Positions 19,874 through 28,003 of a stretch of DNA of 64,000 nucleotides are shown here, in pieces; positions within the stretch are counted from its first letter, which is position 1, and each line of letters starts with the position of its first letter. The DNA is from Cellulomonas sp. SLBN-39 (GTDB lineage Bacteria > Actinomycetota > Actinomycetes > Actinomycetales > Cellulomonadaceae): positions 1,364,001-1,428,000 of the forward strand of contig NZ_VFOA01000001.1 of NCBI RefSeq assembly GCF_006715865.1, given 5' to 3'. The notes under the pieces were generated by a model that had not been told where the DNA came from, did not search any database, and saw only the letters and a program-made list of their open reading frames with translations. Position numbers and translations under genes: made by a program.

Positions 19874-20808
19874 TCGATCAGGCTCCGCCCCGTGAGGCGC
19901 AGGAACACGTCCTCCAGGCTGGAGCGGCGCACCAGGCTGGTGGTGGGCTCCAGGCCGGTGCGCGCGACGTGCTCGAGCACGCCCTCGCCGTCGTCGGCGT
20001 AGAGCAGCACCCGGTCGGGCAGCACCTCGGTGCGCTGCACCTGGCCGTCGAGGGCGGTCCGCAGCCGCTCGGCCGCCTCGGCGTTGCGGGAGGCCCCGAA
20101 CCGCAGCTCGACGACCTCGCGCGTGGAGTGCGCGCGGATCAGCTCCGACGGGGAGCCCTCGGCCATGACCCGGCCGTGGTCGACCACGACGAGGCGGTCG
20201 CAGAGCTGCTCGGCCTCGTCCATGTAGTGCGTGGTCAGCAGCAGGGTCGTGCCCTGCTCCTTGAGGCGGAACAGCCGGTCCCACAGCACGTGCCGGGCCT
20301 GCGGGTCGAGGCCGGTGGTCGGCTCGTCGAGCATGAGGATGCGGGGGCGGTTGATCAGCGCGCGGGCGATGGTCAACCGCCGCTTCATGCCGCCGGAGAG
20401 CTTGTCGACCTTCTCGCGGGCCTTCTCGGTGAGCTGCGCGAACTCCAGCAGCTCGTCGGCGCGCTCGGCGCAGGTGCGCCGCGGCAGGCCGAAGTAGCGG
20501 CCGTACACGAGTAGGTTGTCGCGCACGCGCAGCTCGGTGTCGAGGTTGTCCTCCTGCGGCACGACGCCCAGGCGGGAGCGGATCTCCGGCCCGTGGGTGT
20601 CGGGGTCGAGGCCGAGGACCGTCAGCTCGCCCGCCGTGCGCGACGACACGGCCCCGATCATCCGCATCGTCGTGGACTTGCCGGCGCCGTTGGGGCCGAG
20701 GAAGCCGAAGGACTCGCCGGGCGCGACGTCGACGTCGATGCCGTCGACCGCCGCGAGGTCGCCGAAGGTCTTGCGCAGGCCACGGGTGTGGACGACAGGA
20801 GCGGGCAC
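19870..20808 (-). CDS. ABC exporter ATPase (DrrA-like)
   Basis: This 312-residue ATP-binding subunit powers the two ABC-2 permeases encoded after it. It shows Walker A GPNGAGKST near 40, the Q-loop PQED, the signature LSGGM near 140, Walker B LMLDEPTTGLD near 160 and the H-loop TTHYMDEAE, and a C-terminal extension as in DrrA proteins. GTG 20808 is the most upstream start that keeps a normal N-terminus (PAPVVHTRGL). The gene is divergent from the GNAT gene; the 82-base gap must hold both promoters. Confidence 0.92.
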   Translation of the reverse strand: MPAPVVHTRGLRKTFGDLAAVDGIDVDVAPGESFGFLGPNGAGKSTTMRMIGAVSSRTAGELTVLGLDPDTHGPEIRSRLGVVPQEDNLDTELRVRDNLLVYGRYFGLPRRTCAERADELLEFAQLTEKAREKVDKLSGGMKRRLTIARALINRPRILMLDEPTTGLDPQARHVLWDRLFRLKEQGTTLLLTTHYMDEAEQLCDRLVVVDHGRVMAEGSPSELIRAHSTREVVELRFGASRNAEAAERLRTALDGQVQRTEVLPDRVLLYADDGEGVLEHVARTGLEPTTSLVRRSSLEDVFLRLTGRSLIE

Positions 20809-20890
20809 CCGCCCACGGTAGGGCCCACCACCGACGCGCGGCTCCTTCTTTGCGGTTGACCTGCCCGGACGTCCGCGCCAGGCTGCGCGG

Positions 20891-21664
20891 ATGACGACGG
20901 ACCCCGCGCCGACCGACGCTGCACCGACCACGCCTGCGCCCAGCACGCCGGAGCCGTCCACGCCGGCGCCGACCGACGTCGCCCCGGCGGGAGCCGCCCT
21001 GACGGACGCCGAGATCTGGCCGCTGACCGGGCTGCGCGTGCGCAGCGGGGACCTCGAGCTGCGCGCGCCGGACGACCGCACCCTGCTCGACCTGGCCCGC
21101 CTGGCGGCGCAGGGCGTGCACCCGGCCGACTACATGCCGTTCGTCGTGCCGTGGACGCGCGGCACCCCCGCGCAGGTGGCACGCAGCGTGATGACGTACC
21201 AGTGGGGCCTGCGCACCCGCACGACCCCCGACGACTGGGCGATCGAGCTCGCGGTGCTGCACGACGGCGTCCCGGTCGGCACGCAGGGCATGTACGCCAA
21301 GGGCTTCGCGGTCACGCGCAGCGCCGAGACGGGCTCGTGGCTGGGCCTCGCGCACCACCACCGCGGCATCGGCACGCGCATGCGCCTGCTCATCCTGCAC
21401 CTGCTGTTCGAAGGGTTCGGTGCGCAGCACGCGACGTCGTCGGCCTTCGTCGACAACCCGGGCTCGGGCGGTGTGAGCCGCAAGATCGGCTACCGCGAGA
21501 ACGGCGTGCTGCACCAGGCGCGCGAGGGGCAGCCGGTCGTCAGCCAGCAGTACGTGCTGGACCGCGCCGACTGGGACGCGCGGCCGGACCACCTGCGGCT
21601 CGACGTGACGATCGACGGGCTGGACCCGGTGCTCGACCAGCTGGGGCTGGCGACGGCGGGCTGA
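20891..21664 (+). CDS. GNAT family N-acetyltransferase
   Basis: The 257-residue protein has a Thr/Pro/Ala-rich N-terminal tail (about 1-38) and a GNAT fold with the acetyl-CoA motif A region GLAHHHRGIGTRMR at about 155-168 and a following FVDNPGSGGVSRKIGY segment. It is in the RimJ/RimL-like group by overall layout, but the substrate cannot be predicted. The tail is unusual and looks disordered. The gene is monocistronic, divergent from the ABC operon and followed by an 11-bp inverted repeat. Confidence 0.83.
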   Translation: MTTDPAPTDAAPTTPAPSTPEPSTPAPTDVAPAGAALTDAEIWPLTGLRVRSGDLELRAPDDRTLLDLARLAAQGVHPADYMPFVVPWTRGTPAQVARSVMTYQWGLRTRTTPDDWAIELAVLHDGVPVGTQGMYAKGFAVTRSAETGSWLGLAHHHRGIGTRMRLLILHLLFEGFGAQHATSSAFVDNPGSGGVSRKIGYRENGVLHQAREGQPVVSQQYVLDRADWDARPDHLRLDVTIDGLDPVLDQLGLATAG

Positions 21665-21683
21665 GCACGGGGGTCGCGGCGAC

Positions 21684-21711
21684 GTCCGACGTGGTGCGCG
21701 CCACGTCGGAC
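21684..21711. terminator. Inverted repeat after the GNAT gene
   Basis: GTCCGACGTGG (21684-21694) pairs perfectly with CCACGTCGGAC (21701-21711) over 11 bp, with a six-base loop. Its place 20 bases after the GNAT stop fits a terminator, but an operator for the gene at 21796 is also possible. Confidence 0.6.
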
Positions 21712-21795
21712 TTGATCCGTACATGACCTCGACGTGGCAAGAAGCGGACCCAAGTCCCTCCCTGCCGACCGCCCGACGGGAGTAGCGTCCCGGCC

Positions 21796-22350
21796 ATGCT
21801 TCTCGCCGACCTGCAGGCCCGTGTGCGCATCGCGCTGACCACCACGCTCGTCGACGAGTGGACGCTGTTCGCGCCCGCCGCCGGCACCAGCCGCCCCTCG
21901 GAGCGCACCGTCTCGTTCCAGCTCGGCTGGGCCCTGCGCGCGACCGTGGACCACACCTGGGACACCGACGCCGAGTACGACCGCTCCGGCATGACGCTCG
22001 AGCCCGCCGTGCGCCTGGGCGCCGACGCCGACCGGCCCCCGCACCTGATCCTGCACCGCCGCGGGCGCCTCGGCCCCGAGGACAACCTGCTGCTCGTCGA
22101 GCTGACCACCGACGCGGCCTCCGCGCCCGTCGTCCCCACCCTGGCCGCGTCGCAGGGCATCCAGCGCCGGTTCGGGTACCGGTACGCCGTGCTGCTCGAC
22201 CTGCGGCTGTCCGACGAGGCCGACCAGGCCGTCGTCCACCCGCACTGGCACTGGGCGACGCTCGAGGACGGCCCGGAGACGCCGGGGCCCGTCCCCGTCT
22301 ACACCGACGACGTGCTGGCCGACGTGCTGGCCCGGGCGCGGCGGCCCTGA
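21796..22350 (+). CDS. Conserved-looking protein of unknown function
   Basis: I do not recognise this 184-residue protein. It is soluble, acidic and has no signal peptide or membrane segment. The middle (about 85-125) alternates hydrophobic residues in a pattern that suggests beta strands, and a His/Trp-rich HPHWHW stretch lies at about 149-154. ATG 21796 gives a clean N-terminus and codon bias matches its neighbours, so I consider it a real gene. It stands alone between the GNAT gene and a convergent permease gene and ends nine bases before a strong terminator. Confidence 0.72.
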   Translation: MLLADLQARVRIALTTTLVDEWTLFAPAAGTSRPSERTVSFQLGWALRATVDHTWDTDAEYDRSGMTLEPAVRLGADADRPPHLILHRRGRLGPEDNLLLVELTTDAASAPVVPTLAASQGIQRRFGYRYAVLLDLRLSDEADQAVVHPHWHWATLEDGPETPGPVPVYTDDVLADVLARARRP

Positions 22351-22358
22351 CGCACCGC

Positions 22359-22392
22359 ACCGGTGCGCCGCGCGAGTGCGCGGCGCACCGGT
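22359..22392. terminator. Bidirectional terminator between convergent genes
   Basis: A perfect 15-bp stem (22359-22373 with 22378-22392) has the four-base loop GAGT and separates the ends of 21796-22350 and the permease gene. Confidence 0.92.
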
Positions 22393-22408
22393 GGTCGGCG
22401 GGACGGCG

Positions 22409-23842
22409 TCAGCGCAGGTCGGCCTCGGCCGCCGCGATCGAGTCGAACTCCTCCTCCGGCGCGTTCGCGACCAGGCGGTGCCGGCTCCAGAACCAGAAGT
22501 AGGCGAGGAACGCCACGAAGATCGCGGCCGTGATCCCCGCCGCCACCGGGTCGACGACGAACGTCGCGACGACGGCCACGACCGACAGCACGAGCGCGAC
22601 CGACGTGGTGACGACGCCGCCGGGCGTCCGGTAGGCCCTCGGCAGGTCGGGCTCGCGCACGCGCAGGACGACGTGCGAGAGGTTGAGCAGCACGTACGAC
22701 ACCGCCGCCCCGAACACCGCGATGTTGATGAGCTGGTCGCCGTTGGCGATGACGACCGCGAGCACGAAGCCGATCGTGCCGGGCACCACCAGCGCCCACA
22801 GCGGCGTCTGCCGGGACGACGTCCGCGAGAGCCACCGCGGCAGGTACCCCGCGCGCGACAGCGCGAAGAGCTGGCGCGAGTACGCGTAGACGATCGAGAA
22901 GAACGACGCGACCAGCCCCGCGAGCCCGGCGTAGTTGACGAAGGTCGCCAGCCCGGTCTGCCCGACCGCCTCCAGCGCGTCCGGCAGCGGGCTCGCCGAC
23001 GACCCCATCGCAGCGCTGCCGGCCCCTCCCGGGGCGAGCACCAGCACGAGGGCGCCGGTCACGACGAGCACGCCCATCGCCACGATGATGCCCTTCGGCA
23101 TGTCCTTGGCCGGGTCCGTCGCCTCCTCGGCGGCCAGCGGGACGCCCTCGATCGCGAGGAAGAACCAGATGCCGAAGACCAGCGCGGCCATGGCCCCGGA
23201 GTACCCGAACGGCAGGAACGTCGACGCGCCGGCGGCGTCCGTCGGCACGATGTCGAAGAGGTTCGCGACGTCGAACGAGCCGATCATCCCGACGGCGAAC
23301 ACGACCAGCGCGACCACGGCCACCGCGGAGATGGCGAACATCGCCTTGAGCGCCTCGCCGACCCCGACGAGATGGATGCCGATGAACACCACGTAGCAGG
23401 CCAGGAACACCGGCCACGAGCTCGTCAGCCCGAACAGACCGAGCGACTCGACGTACCCGCCGATGAACACCGCGATGGCCGCCGGCGCGATCGCGTACTC
23501 GATGAGGATGGCCATGCCGGTCGCGAACCCGCCGAGTCGGCCCAGCGCGCGGCGCGCGAACCCGTAGCCCGCACCGGCCGTGGGCAGCGACGACGACATC
23601 TCGGCGAGCCCGAAGACCATGCACGTGTACATGACCCCCATCAGCACGAACGCGATCAGGAGCCCGCCCCAGCCGCCCTGGGCCAGGCCGAGGTTCCAGC
23701 CGGAGAAGTCCCCGGAGATGACGTAGGAGACGCCGAGACCGGCGAGCAGGACCCAGCCGGCCGCGCCGCGGCGCAGCCGTCGTTCGGCGAAGTAGTCCGC
23801 GTCCGCGGTGCCCGACGCCTCGGGTCGTTCGGTGACAGCCAT
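22409..23842 (-). CDS. APC-family amino acid/ethanolamine permease
   Basis: This 477-residue inner-membrane transporter has about twelve membrane segments of the APC superfamily, with the helix-1 motif region SGDFSGWNLGLAQGG near 44-58 that is typical of the ethanolamine permease (EAT) subgroup. Together with the neighbouring kinase and class III PLP enzyme it suggests uptake of ethanolamine or a similar amino alcohol. ATG 23842 is 106 bases from the kinase gene stop, and both are on the minus strand, so they may form one transcript. Specificity is inferred from family and context. Confidence 0.85.
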   Translation of the reverse strand: MAVTERPEASGTADADYFAERRLRRGAAGWVLLAGLGVSYVISGDFSGWNLGLAQGGWGGLLIAFVLMGVMYTCMVFGLAEMSSSLPTAGAGYGFARRALGRLGGFATGMAILIEYAIAPAAIAVFIGGYVESLGLFGLTSSWPVFLACYVVFIGIHLVGVGEALKAMFAISAVAVVALVVFAVGMIGSFDVANLFDIVPTDAAGASTFLPFGYSGAMAALVFGIWFFLAIEGVPLAAEEATDPAKDMPKGIIVAMGVLVVTGALVLVLAPGGAGSAAMGSSASPLPDALEAVGQTGLATFVNYAGLAGLVASFFSIVYAYSRQLFALSRAGYLPRWLSRTSSRQTPLWALVVPGTIGFVLAVVIANGDQLINIAVFGAAVSYVLLNLSHVVLRVREPDLPRAYRTPGGVVTTSVALVLSVVAVVATFVVDPVAAGITAAIFVAFLAYFWFWSRHRLVANAPEEEFDSIAAAEADLR

Positions 23843-23948
23843 GACGGTTCCTTCCGGGAGGGGGCACGCCGGTGGGCGGGCCGCGCAGGTGCGGGACGTG
23901 CCGTGCGGGAGGTGCAGGGGGTGCCTGTGCCGGACCTGGTGGTGCCGG

Positions 23949-25007
23949 TCAGTCGAGGAGCCACGTGGGGGAGACGAGGAACCGGCGGGCGACCTCGACG
24001 GTGCCGGGCAGCTGCGCGGCGTGCAGGCCGTCGGGGAGCGCGTCCGCGCGGTGGTTGGTCGTCCAGCCGAGCATCGTCAGGCGGCGCAGCATCGACAGGG
24101 CGCTCGCGTGCCGCAGGTCGTCGGCGGTCAGGGGTGCGAGCTCGGTGTAGCCGTCGACCCAGGCGCGGGCCATCGCCGGGGCGTACGGCTCGTGCTCGAC
24201 GAACGACAGGGCGGCGGCGTAGTCGTACAGGTAGTACCCGAACCCGCAGTCGTCGAAGTCGATCACCGTGAGGGTCTGCCCGTCGGTCATGATGTTCGAC
24301 GGCCGCAGGTCGGCGTGGATCAGGCCCCACGTGCGCTCGTCGCGCGGCAGGTCGGCGAGCAGCGCGAACGCCCGTGCCTGCGCCGCGGCGAGCAGCGCGT
24401 GCTCCTCGGGGTCGGTGACGGCGTCCTCCCACCGGCCCCAGCGGCACGTCGGGCCGACCATGTCCTCGAGGGTCCACGTGAAACGGGTGAAGCCGAACGG
24501 CGGCGTCCACGTGCGCGCGTGCTGGTGGAAGGCCGCGCTCCACCGGCCGATCACGCGGTAGAACTGCGCCGGGTCGGGCAGGTCCTCGAGCACCTCGCCG
24601 GTGATGAACCGGGTGCTGACGCACGCCCAGCCGTTGCCGCGCGTGTCCTTGACCACCGCGGTGAAGGGGCCGCGGATGGTCGGGACGGGGGAGATCAGGC
24701 TGACCTCGTCGAGCTCGTGCAGCGCACCGAGCCAGGCCAGCTCGGACGCGATCGCCTCCGGCCCGCCGACGTACCCGGGCTGGCTGACCCGCACGACACC
24801 GACGGGGGTGCCGTCGAGGTCGAGCCGGAAGGTGGCGTTCTCGGAGACGGTGATGAGCGGCATGTCGACCCTGCCCGGCTCCAGGCCCCACGCCGCGCAG
24901 ACGCCGCGGTGCAGCCAGTAGGGCGCTGGCGCGCCGCGCGACAGGGCCGCGAAGGCGGCGAGCGAGACGTCCTCGCTGGGTCGTTCCGTCGTGGTCTCGA
25001 TGGTCAT
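23949..25007 (-). CDS. APH-fold small-molecule kinase, probable amino-alcohol kinase
   Basis: The 352-residue protein belongs to the aminoglycoside phosphotransferase/choline kinase superfamily. The catalytic loop HADLRPSN (near 230-237, Asp as base) and the metal-binding DFDD (near 250) are intact, so it should be active. Placed between an ethanolamine-type permease and a divergent class III PLP enzyme, it probably phosphorylates the imported amino alcohol, giving the substrate of a phospho-lyase. An antibiotic-resistance role is less likely from context. ATG 25007 has a GAGGA five bases upstream. Confidence 0.8.
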   Translation of the reverse strand: MTIETTTERPSEDVSLAAFAALSRGAPAPYWLHRGVCAAWGLEPGRVDMPLITVSENATFRLDLDGTPVGVVRVSQPGYVGGPEAIASELAWLGALHELDEVSLISPVPTIRGPFTAVVKDTRGNGWACVSTRFITGEVLEDLPDPAQFYRVIGRWSAAFHQHARTWTPPFGFTRFTWTLEDMVGPTCRWGRWEDAVTDPEEHALLAAAQARAFALLADLPRDERTWGLIHADLRPSNIMTDGQTLTVIDFDDCGFGYYLYDYAAALSFVEHEPYAPAMARAWVDGYTELAPLTADDLRHASALSMLRRLTMLGWTTNHRADALPDGLHAAQLPGTVEVARRFLVSPTWLLD

Positions 25008-25317
25008 GGGGTCCTCGCTCGGGTCCGCCGGGATGGTGCGTGCGGGTGGGGGTCGAGACGAGGGGAGCGGGCGGCTCGGGGCGAGCGTCCCGCGCCGCGC
25101 CGGGCGACGACAAGACGTCGCCAGGGCACGAAACGGGGGTTTTACACGACGGTGGGCGTGTCACCGACCGTTTACGTGCCGCTGCCCGACAGTGACCAAC
25201 CGTTTACCGACGGCCCTGGGCGGGGGCCTGCCGCCCGCGCAGGATGGTGGGCCTCACGAGGCGGAGCCGGGCGGCCCTGCGCGCGAGGAGACCGGCGCAC
25301 GAGGAGAGGACGGCACG
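25008..25317. promoter_or_regulatory. Divergent promoter region of the amino-alcohol module
   Basis: This 310-base gap separates the kinase (minus) and the PLP enzyme (plus) and must hold both promoters. The segment 25135-25210 is markedly less GC-rich than its surroundings. The nonamer ACCGTTTAC occurs at 25167-25175 and 25199-25207, 32 bases apart (about three helical turns), consistent with two bindings of one regulator. I see no gene in the gap. Confidence 0.5.
25167..25207 (+). repeat. Paired ACCGTTTAC direct repeats
   Basis: Two identical copies of ACCGTTTAC lie 32 bases apart in the divergent promoter region. The flanks are partly alike as well (GACC before the core). A regulator binding the same DNA face at both sites is a plausible reading. 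Confidence 0.55.
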
Positions 25318-26655
25318 GTGGCGACACGCTCGACGATCATGGACACCAACAGCTTCCGCCCCGAGGAGGCGTCGGGGCTGAGCCCCGCCACGCTCGCGAT
25401 GACGCGCCGGCGCGAGGAGCTCCTGGGCTCCGCGTACCGCCTGTTCTACCGGGACCCGGTGCACCTGGTCCGAGGCCAGGGCGCGCACCTGTACGACGCC
25501 GACGGGGCCGAGTACCTCGACGTCTACAACAACGTCGCGTCCGTCGGCCACGCCCACCCCCGGGTGGTCGAGGCCGTCGCGCGGCAGGCCGCCACCCTCA
25601 ACACCCACACCCGCTACCTGCACTCCGCGGTCCTCGACTACGCCGCGGACCTGCTCTCGACGATGCCGGACGAGATCGGCCGGCTGATGATGCTGTGCAC
25701 CGGGTCGGAGGCCAACGACCTCGCGGTGCGGGTGGCGCAGGCGTTCACCGGCCGGCGGGGCGTGATCATCAGCGCCGAGGCGTACCACGGCAACACCGCG
25801 ATGGTGTCGCAGCTCTCGCCCGCCCTGGGCAGCGCGCAGCCGCTCGCCGACTGGGTGCGCCTGGTGCCCGAGCCCGACCCGCGGCACGCGGCGGCCGCCG
25901 GGATGCCGCTCGGGGAGTGGTTCGCCGCGCAGGTGCAGACCCAGGTCGACGACCTCGAAGCCGCGGGCCACGGCTGCGCGGCGCTGCTGGCCGACTCGAT
26001 CTTCTCCTCCGACGGCGTCTACCCGGACCCCGCCGGCTACCTCGCGCCCGCGGTCGAGGCCGTGCGCCGCGCGGGCGGGGTCTTCATCGCGGACGAGGTG
26101 CAGCCGGGTTTCGGGCGCACCGGGCAGGCCTTCTGGGGGTTCGCCCGGCACGGCGTCGTCCCCGACCTGGTCACGACCGGAAAGCCGATGGGCAACGGGA
26201 TCCCCGTCTCGGGCATGGCCGCCCGCCCCGAGGTGCTCGCCGCGTTCGCGGACCACCTGCCGTACTTCAACACCTTCGGCGGCAACCCGGTGTCGGTCGC
26301 GGCCGCGCAGGCCGTGCTCGACGTCCTCCGTGACGAGGACCTGCAGCTGCACGCCGACCGCGTCGGCACGGACCTGCTCGCCGGGCTGCGCGGGCTCGAC
26401 CACGCGGCCGTCGGCGAGGTCCGCGGCGCAGGCCTCTACATCGGTCTGGAGGTCGTGGACCCGGCCGACGGCACCCCGTCCCGGCAGGTGGCTCTCGACG
26501 TCGTCGAGGAGCTGCGCGCACGCCGCGTCCTGACCTCCGTGTGCGGCGGCGGCGGCAACGTCCTCAAGCTGCGCCCACCGCTGGTGTTCGACGACGACGA
26601 CGCGGCCCGCCTGCTCACCGAGCTCGACGGGGCGCTGCGCAGCGTCGCCGGGTGA
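25318..26655 (+). CDS. Class III PLP enzyme, probable ethanolamine-phosphate phospho-lyase
   Basis: The 445-residue product has the class III aminotransferase fold: GSEAND near 130, the PLP-aspartate motif FIADEVQPGFGRTG near 260, and the Schiff-base lysine in TTGKPMGNG near 288. The segments ADSIFSSDGVY and PMGNGIPVSG resemble amino-alcohol-phosphate phospho-lyases (human ETNPPL type) rather than ornithine or acetylornithine aminotransferases. It would convert ethanolamine phosphate to acetaldehyde, ammonia and phosphate after the kinase step. GTG 25318 follows a strong GAGGAGAGGA at 25301-25310. An ordinary aminotransferase remains possible. Confidence 0.82.
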   Translation: MATRSTIMDTNSFRPEEASGLSPATLAMTRRREELLGSAYRLFYRDPVHLVRGQGAHLYDADGAEYLDVYNNVASVGHAHPRVVEAVARQAATLNTHTRYLHSAVLDYAADLLSTMPDEIGRLMMLCTGSEANDLAVRVAQAFTGRRGVIISAEAYHGNTAMVSQLSPALGSAQPLADWVRLVPEPDPRHAAAAGMPLGEWFAAQVQTQVDDLEAAGHGCAALLADSIFSSDGVYPDPAGYLAPAVEAVRRAGGVFIADEVQPGFGRTGQAFWGFARHGVVPDLVTTGKPMGNGIPVSGMAARPEVLAAFADHLPYFNTFGGNPVSVAAAQAVLDVLRDEDLQLHADRVGTDLLAGLRGLDHAAVGEVRGAGLYIGLEVVDPADGTPSRQVALDVVEELRARRVLTSVCGGGGNVLKLRPPLVFDDDDAARLLTELDGALRSVAG

Positions 26656-26674
26656 TCACCCACGACGGTGCGCA

Positions 26675-26691
26675 GCCCCCTCGCGCGGGGC
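26675..26691. terminator. Short GC hairpin between convergent genes
   Basis: GCCCC (26675-26679) pairs with GGGGC (26687-26691) around a seven-base loop, 20 bases after the PLP enzyme stop. It is short and may be only a weak terminator. Confidence 0.35.
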
Positions 26692-26708
26692 GATGTCGGC
26701 GGACGAGG

Positions 26709-27554
26709 TCAGACCAGGCCCGTGAGGCCGACCAGGTCCGCGCTGCGCTGCCACAGCCCTTCGGCCAGTTCCGCGTCGCGGACCTGCGGGTTCACCTTGT
26801 CGGTGAGCTTGCGCTGGTCGTAGTAGCGGCCCGAGTGCCAGGTCGTGCCGGGTTCGCCCTCGATGAACCAGGCGAGGGTGGCGCCACCCTTCTCCGGGCT
26901 GATCAGGGTCAGGTTCAGCAGCGGCGTCCGATAGGTGAACCGCATGGCACTGGTGGTCTCCGCAGCGAAGTTCGTGCGGACGACCCCCGGGTGGAAGGCG
27001 ACCGCGCTGATCCCCTCGTCGCGCAGCTTGGTGTGAAGGCTCACGGTGAACAGGACGTTCGCGAGCTTGGCGTCGCCGTACGCCTTGTTCGCGTTGAAGT
27101 CACGGCGGTTGTCGAGGTCGTCCAGGTCGATCTTGCCGAAGAACCGGTGACCGATGCTGGACGTGTTGATGATGCTCGCGCCTCCCTGCCGCAGCTGCGG
27201 CAGGAGCAGGCCGGTCAGCAGGAACGGTGCGAGGTGGTTGACCTGCAGGGTCTTCTCGAACCCGTCCACGGTGGGCGTCGGGTCGCCGAAGATCCCTCCC
27301 GCGTTGTTGGCGAGCACGTCGATGCCCCCGGGGCCGACCGCCGACGCGATCTGGGCGGCAACGGCCCTGACGTCGTCCAGCCGGGCGAAGTCGGCTACGA
27401 ACACCTCGGCCCCGGTCTGGCGGGCGACCGCCTCGGCCTTCTCCCTGGACCTGCCGAGCAGGATCAGCCGGTGGCCCCGGTCGGCGAGGATCCGCGCCGC
27501 AGCGGCACCGATGCCGTCCGACGCCCCGGTGATGACGATGGTCTTCTGTGTCAT
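26709..27554 (-). CDS. Short-chain dehydrogenase/reductase
   Basis: This 281-residue oxidoreductase has the NAD(P)-binding motif TGASDGIG near 9-16, the NNAG motif near 88, a Ser in the INTSSIGH segment and the catalytic Y-x-x-x-K (YGDAK) near 158-162. The layout matches the retinol-dehydrogenase-like SDR group, whose bacterial members have varied substrates. It is followed in the divergent-regulator cluster by a DoxX-like gene and another SDR on the same strand (28004-28831), probably one operon controlled by the TetR regulator at 28919. The substrate is unknown. Confidence 0.87.
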   Translation of the reverse strand: MTQKTIVITGASDGIGAAAARILADRGHRLILLGRSREKAEAVARQTGAEVFVADFARLDDVRAVAAQIASAVGPGGIDVLANNAGGIFGDPTPTVDGFEKTLQVNHLAPFLLTGLLLPQLRQGGASIINTSSIGHRFFGKIDLDDLDNRRDFNANKAYGDAKLANVLFTVSLHTKLRDEGISAVAFHPGVVRTNFAAETTSAMRFTYRTPLLNLTLISPEKGGATLAWFIEGEPGTTWHSGRYYDQRKLTDKVNPQVRDAELAEGLWQRSADLVGLTGLV

Positions 27555-27589
27555 GGCACTCCTCGAGCGATGGTCTGACGGGGACGACC

Positions 27590-27955
27590 TCACGCGTGCG
27601 CGACGACCGCCAGGACGAGCGTCACCAGGGCGATCAGCAGGACGACCACGTCGGCCGTCACACCGCTGCGCTGCTGCGCACCCCCCGCCCGGAGCCTGGT
27701 GACGATGGCGCCGGCCATGAGCAGGACGACGCCGCCCGCAGCGGCGACGCCGGCCAGGGGTACCCAGATCCCGAGCACGAGGGCGGCGACGACCACACCC
27801 TCGAACGCCCCGATGGCCCTCCACCGGCCGGGCGGGACGTGCAGGCTGTCACGGATGGCGTGGGAGGAGGCGGACCCGGCGATCTTGCCCCCTCCGGTCG
27901 TGAGCAGGAGCGCCGCGAGGAGCACGCTCAGGACGATGTGGGCGACAGCAGGCAT
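27590..27955 (-). CDS. DoxX-like small membrane protein
   Basis: The 121-residue product has four hydrophobic segments with the TGGGKIAG pattern near residues 20-27 that is typical of DoxX/DoxD-like proteins, often encoded beside oxidoreductases. The precise role of these proteins is unclear; some act in membrane redox balance. It lies between two SDR genes on the same strand with short gaps (35 and 48 bases). Confidence 0.78.
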   Translation of the reverse strand: MPAVAHIVLSVLLAALLLTTGGGKIAGSASSHAIRDSLHVPPGRWRAIGAFEGVVVAALVLGIWVPLAGVAAAGGVVLLMAGAIVTRLRAGGAQQRSGVTADVVVLLIALVTLVLAVVAHA

Positions 27956-28003
27956 GGGGGCTCCTCGCGGCGACGGCTGGGGATGGCGGGTCGTGCGGTG
28001 AGG

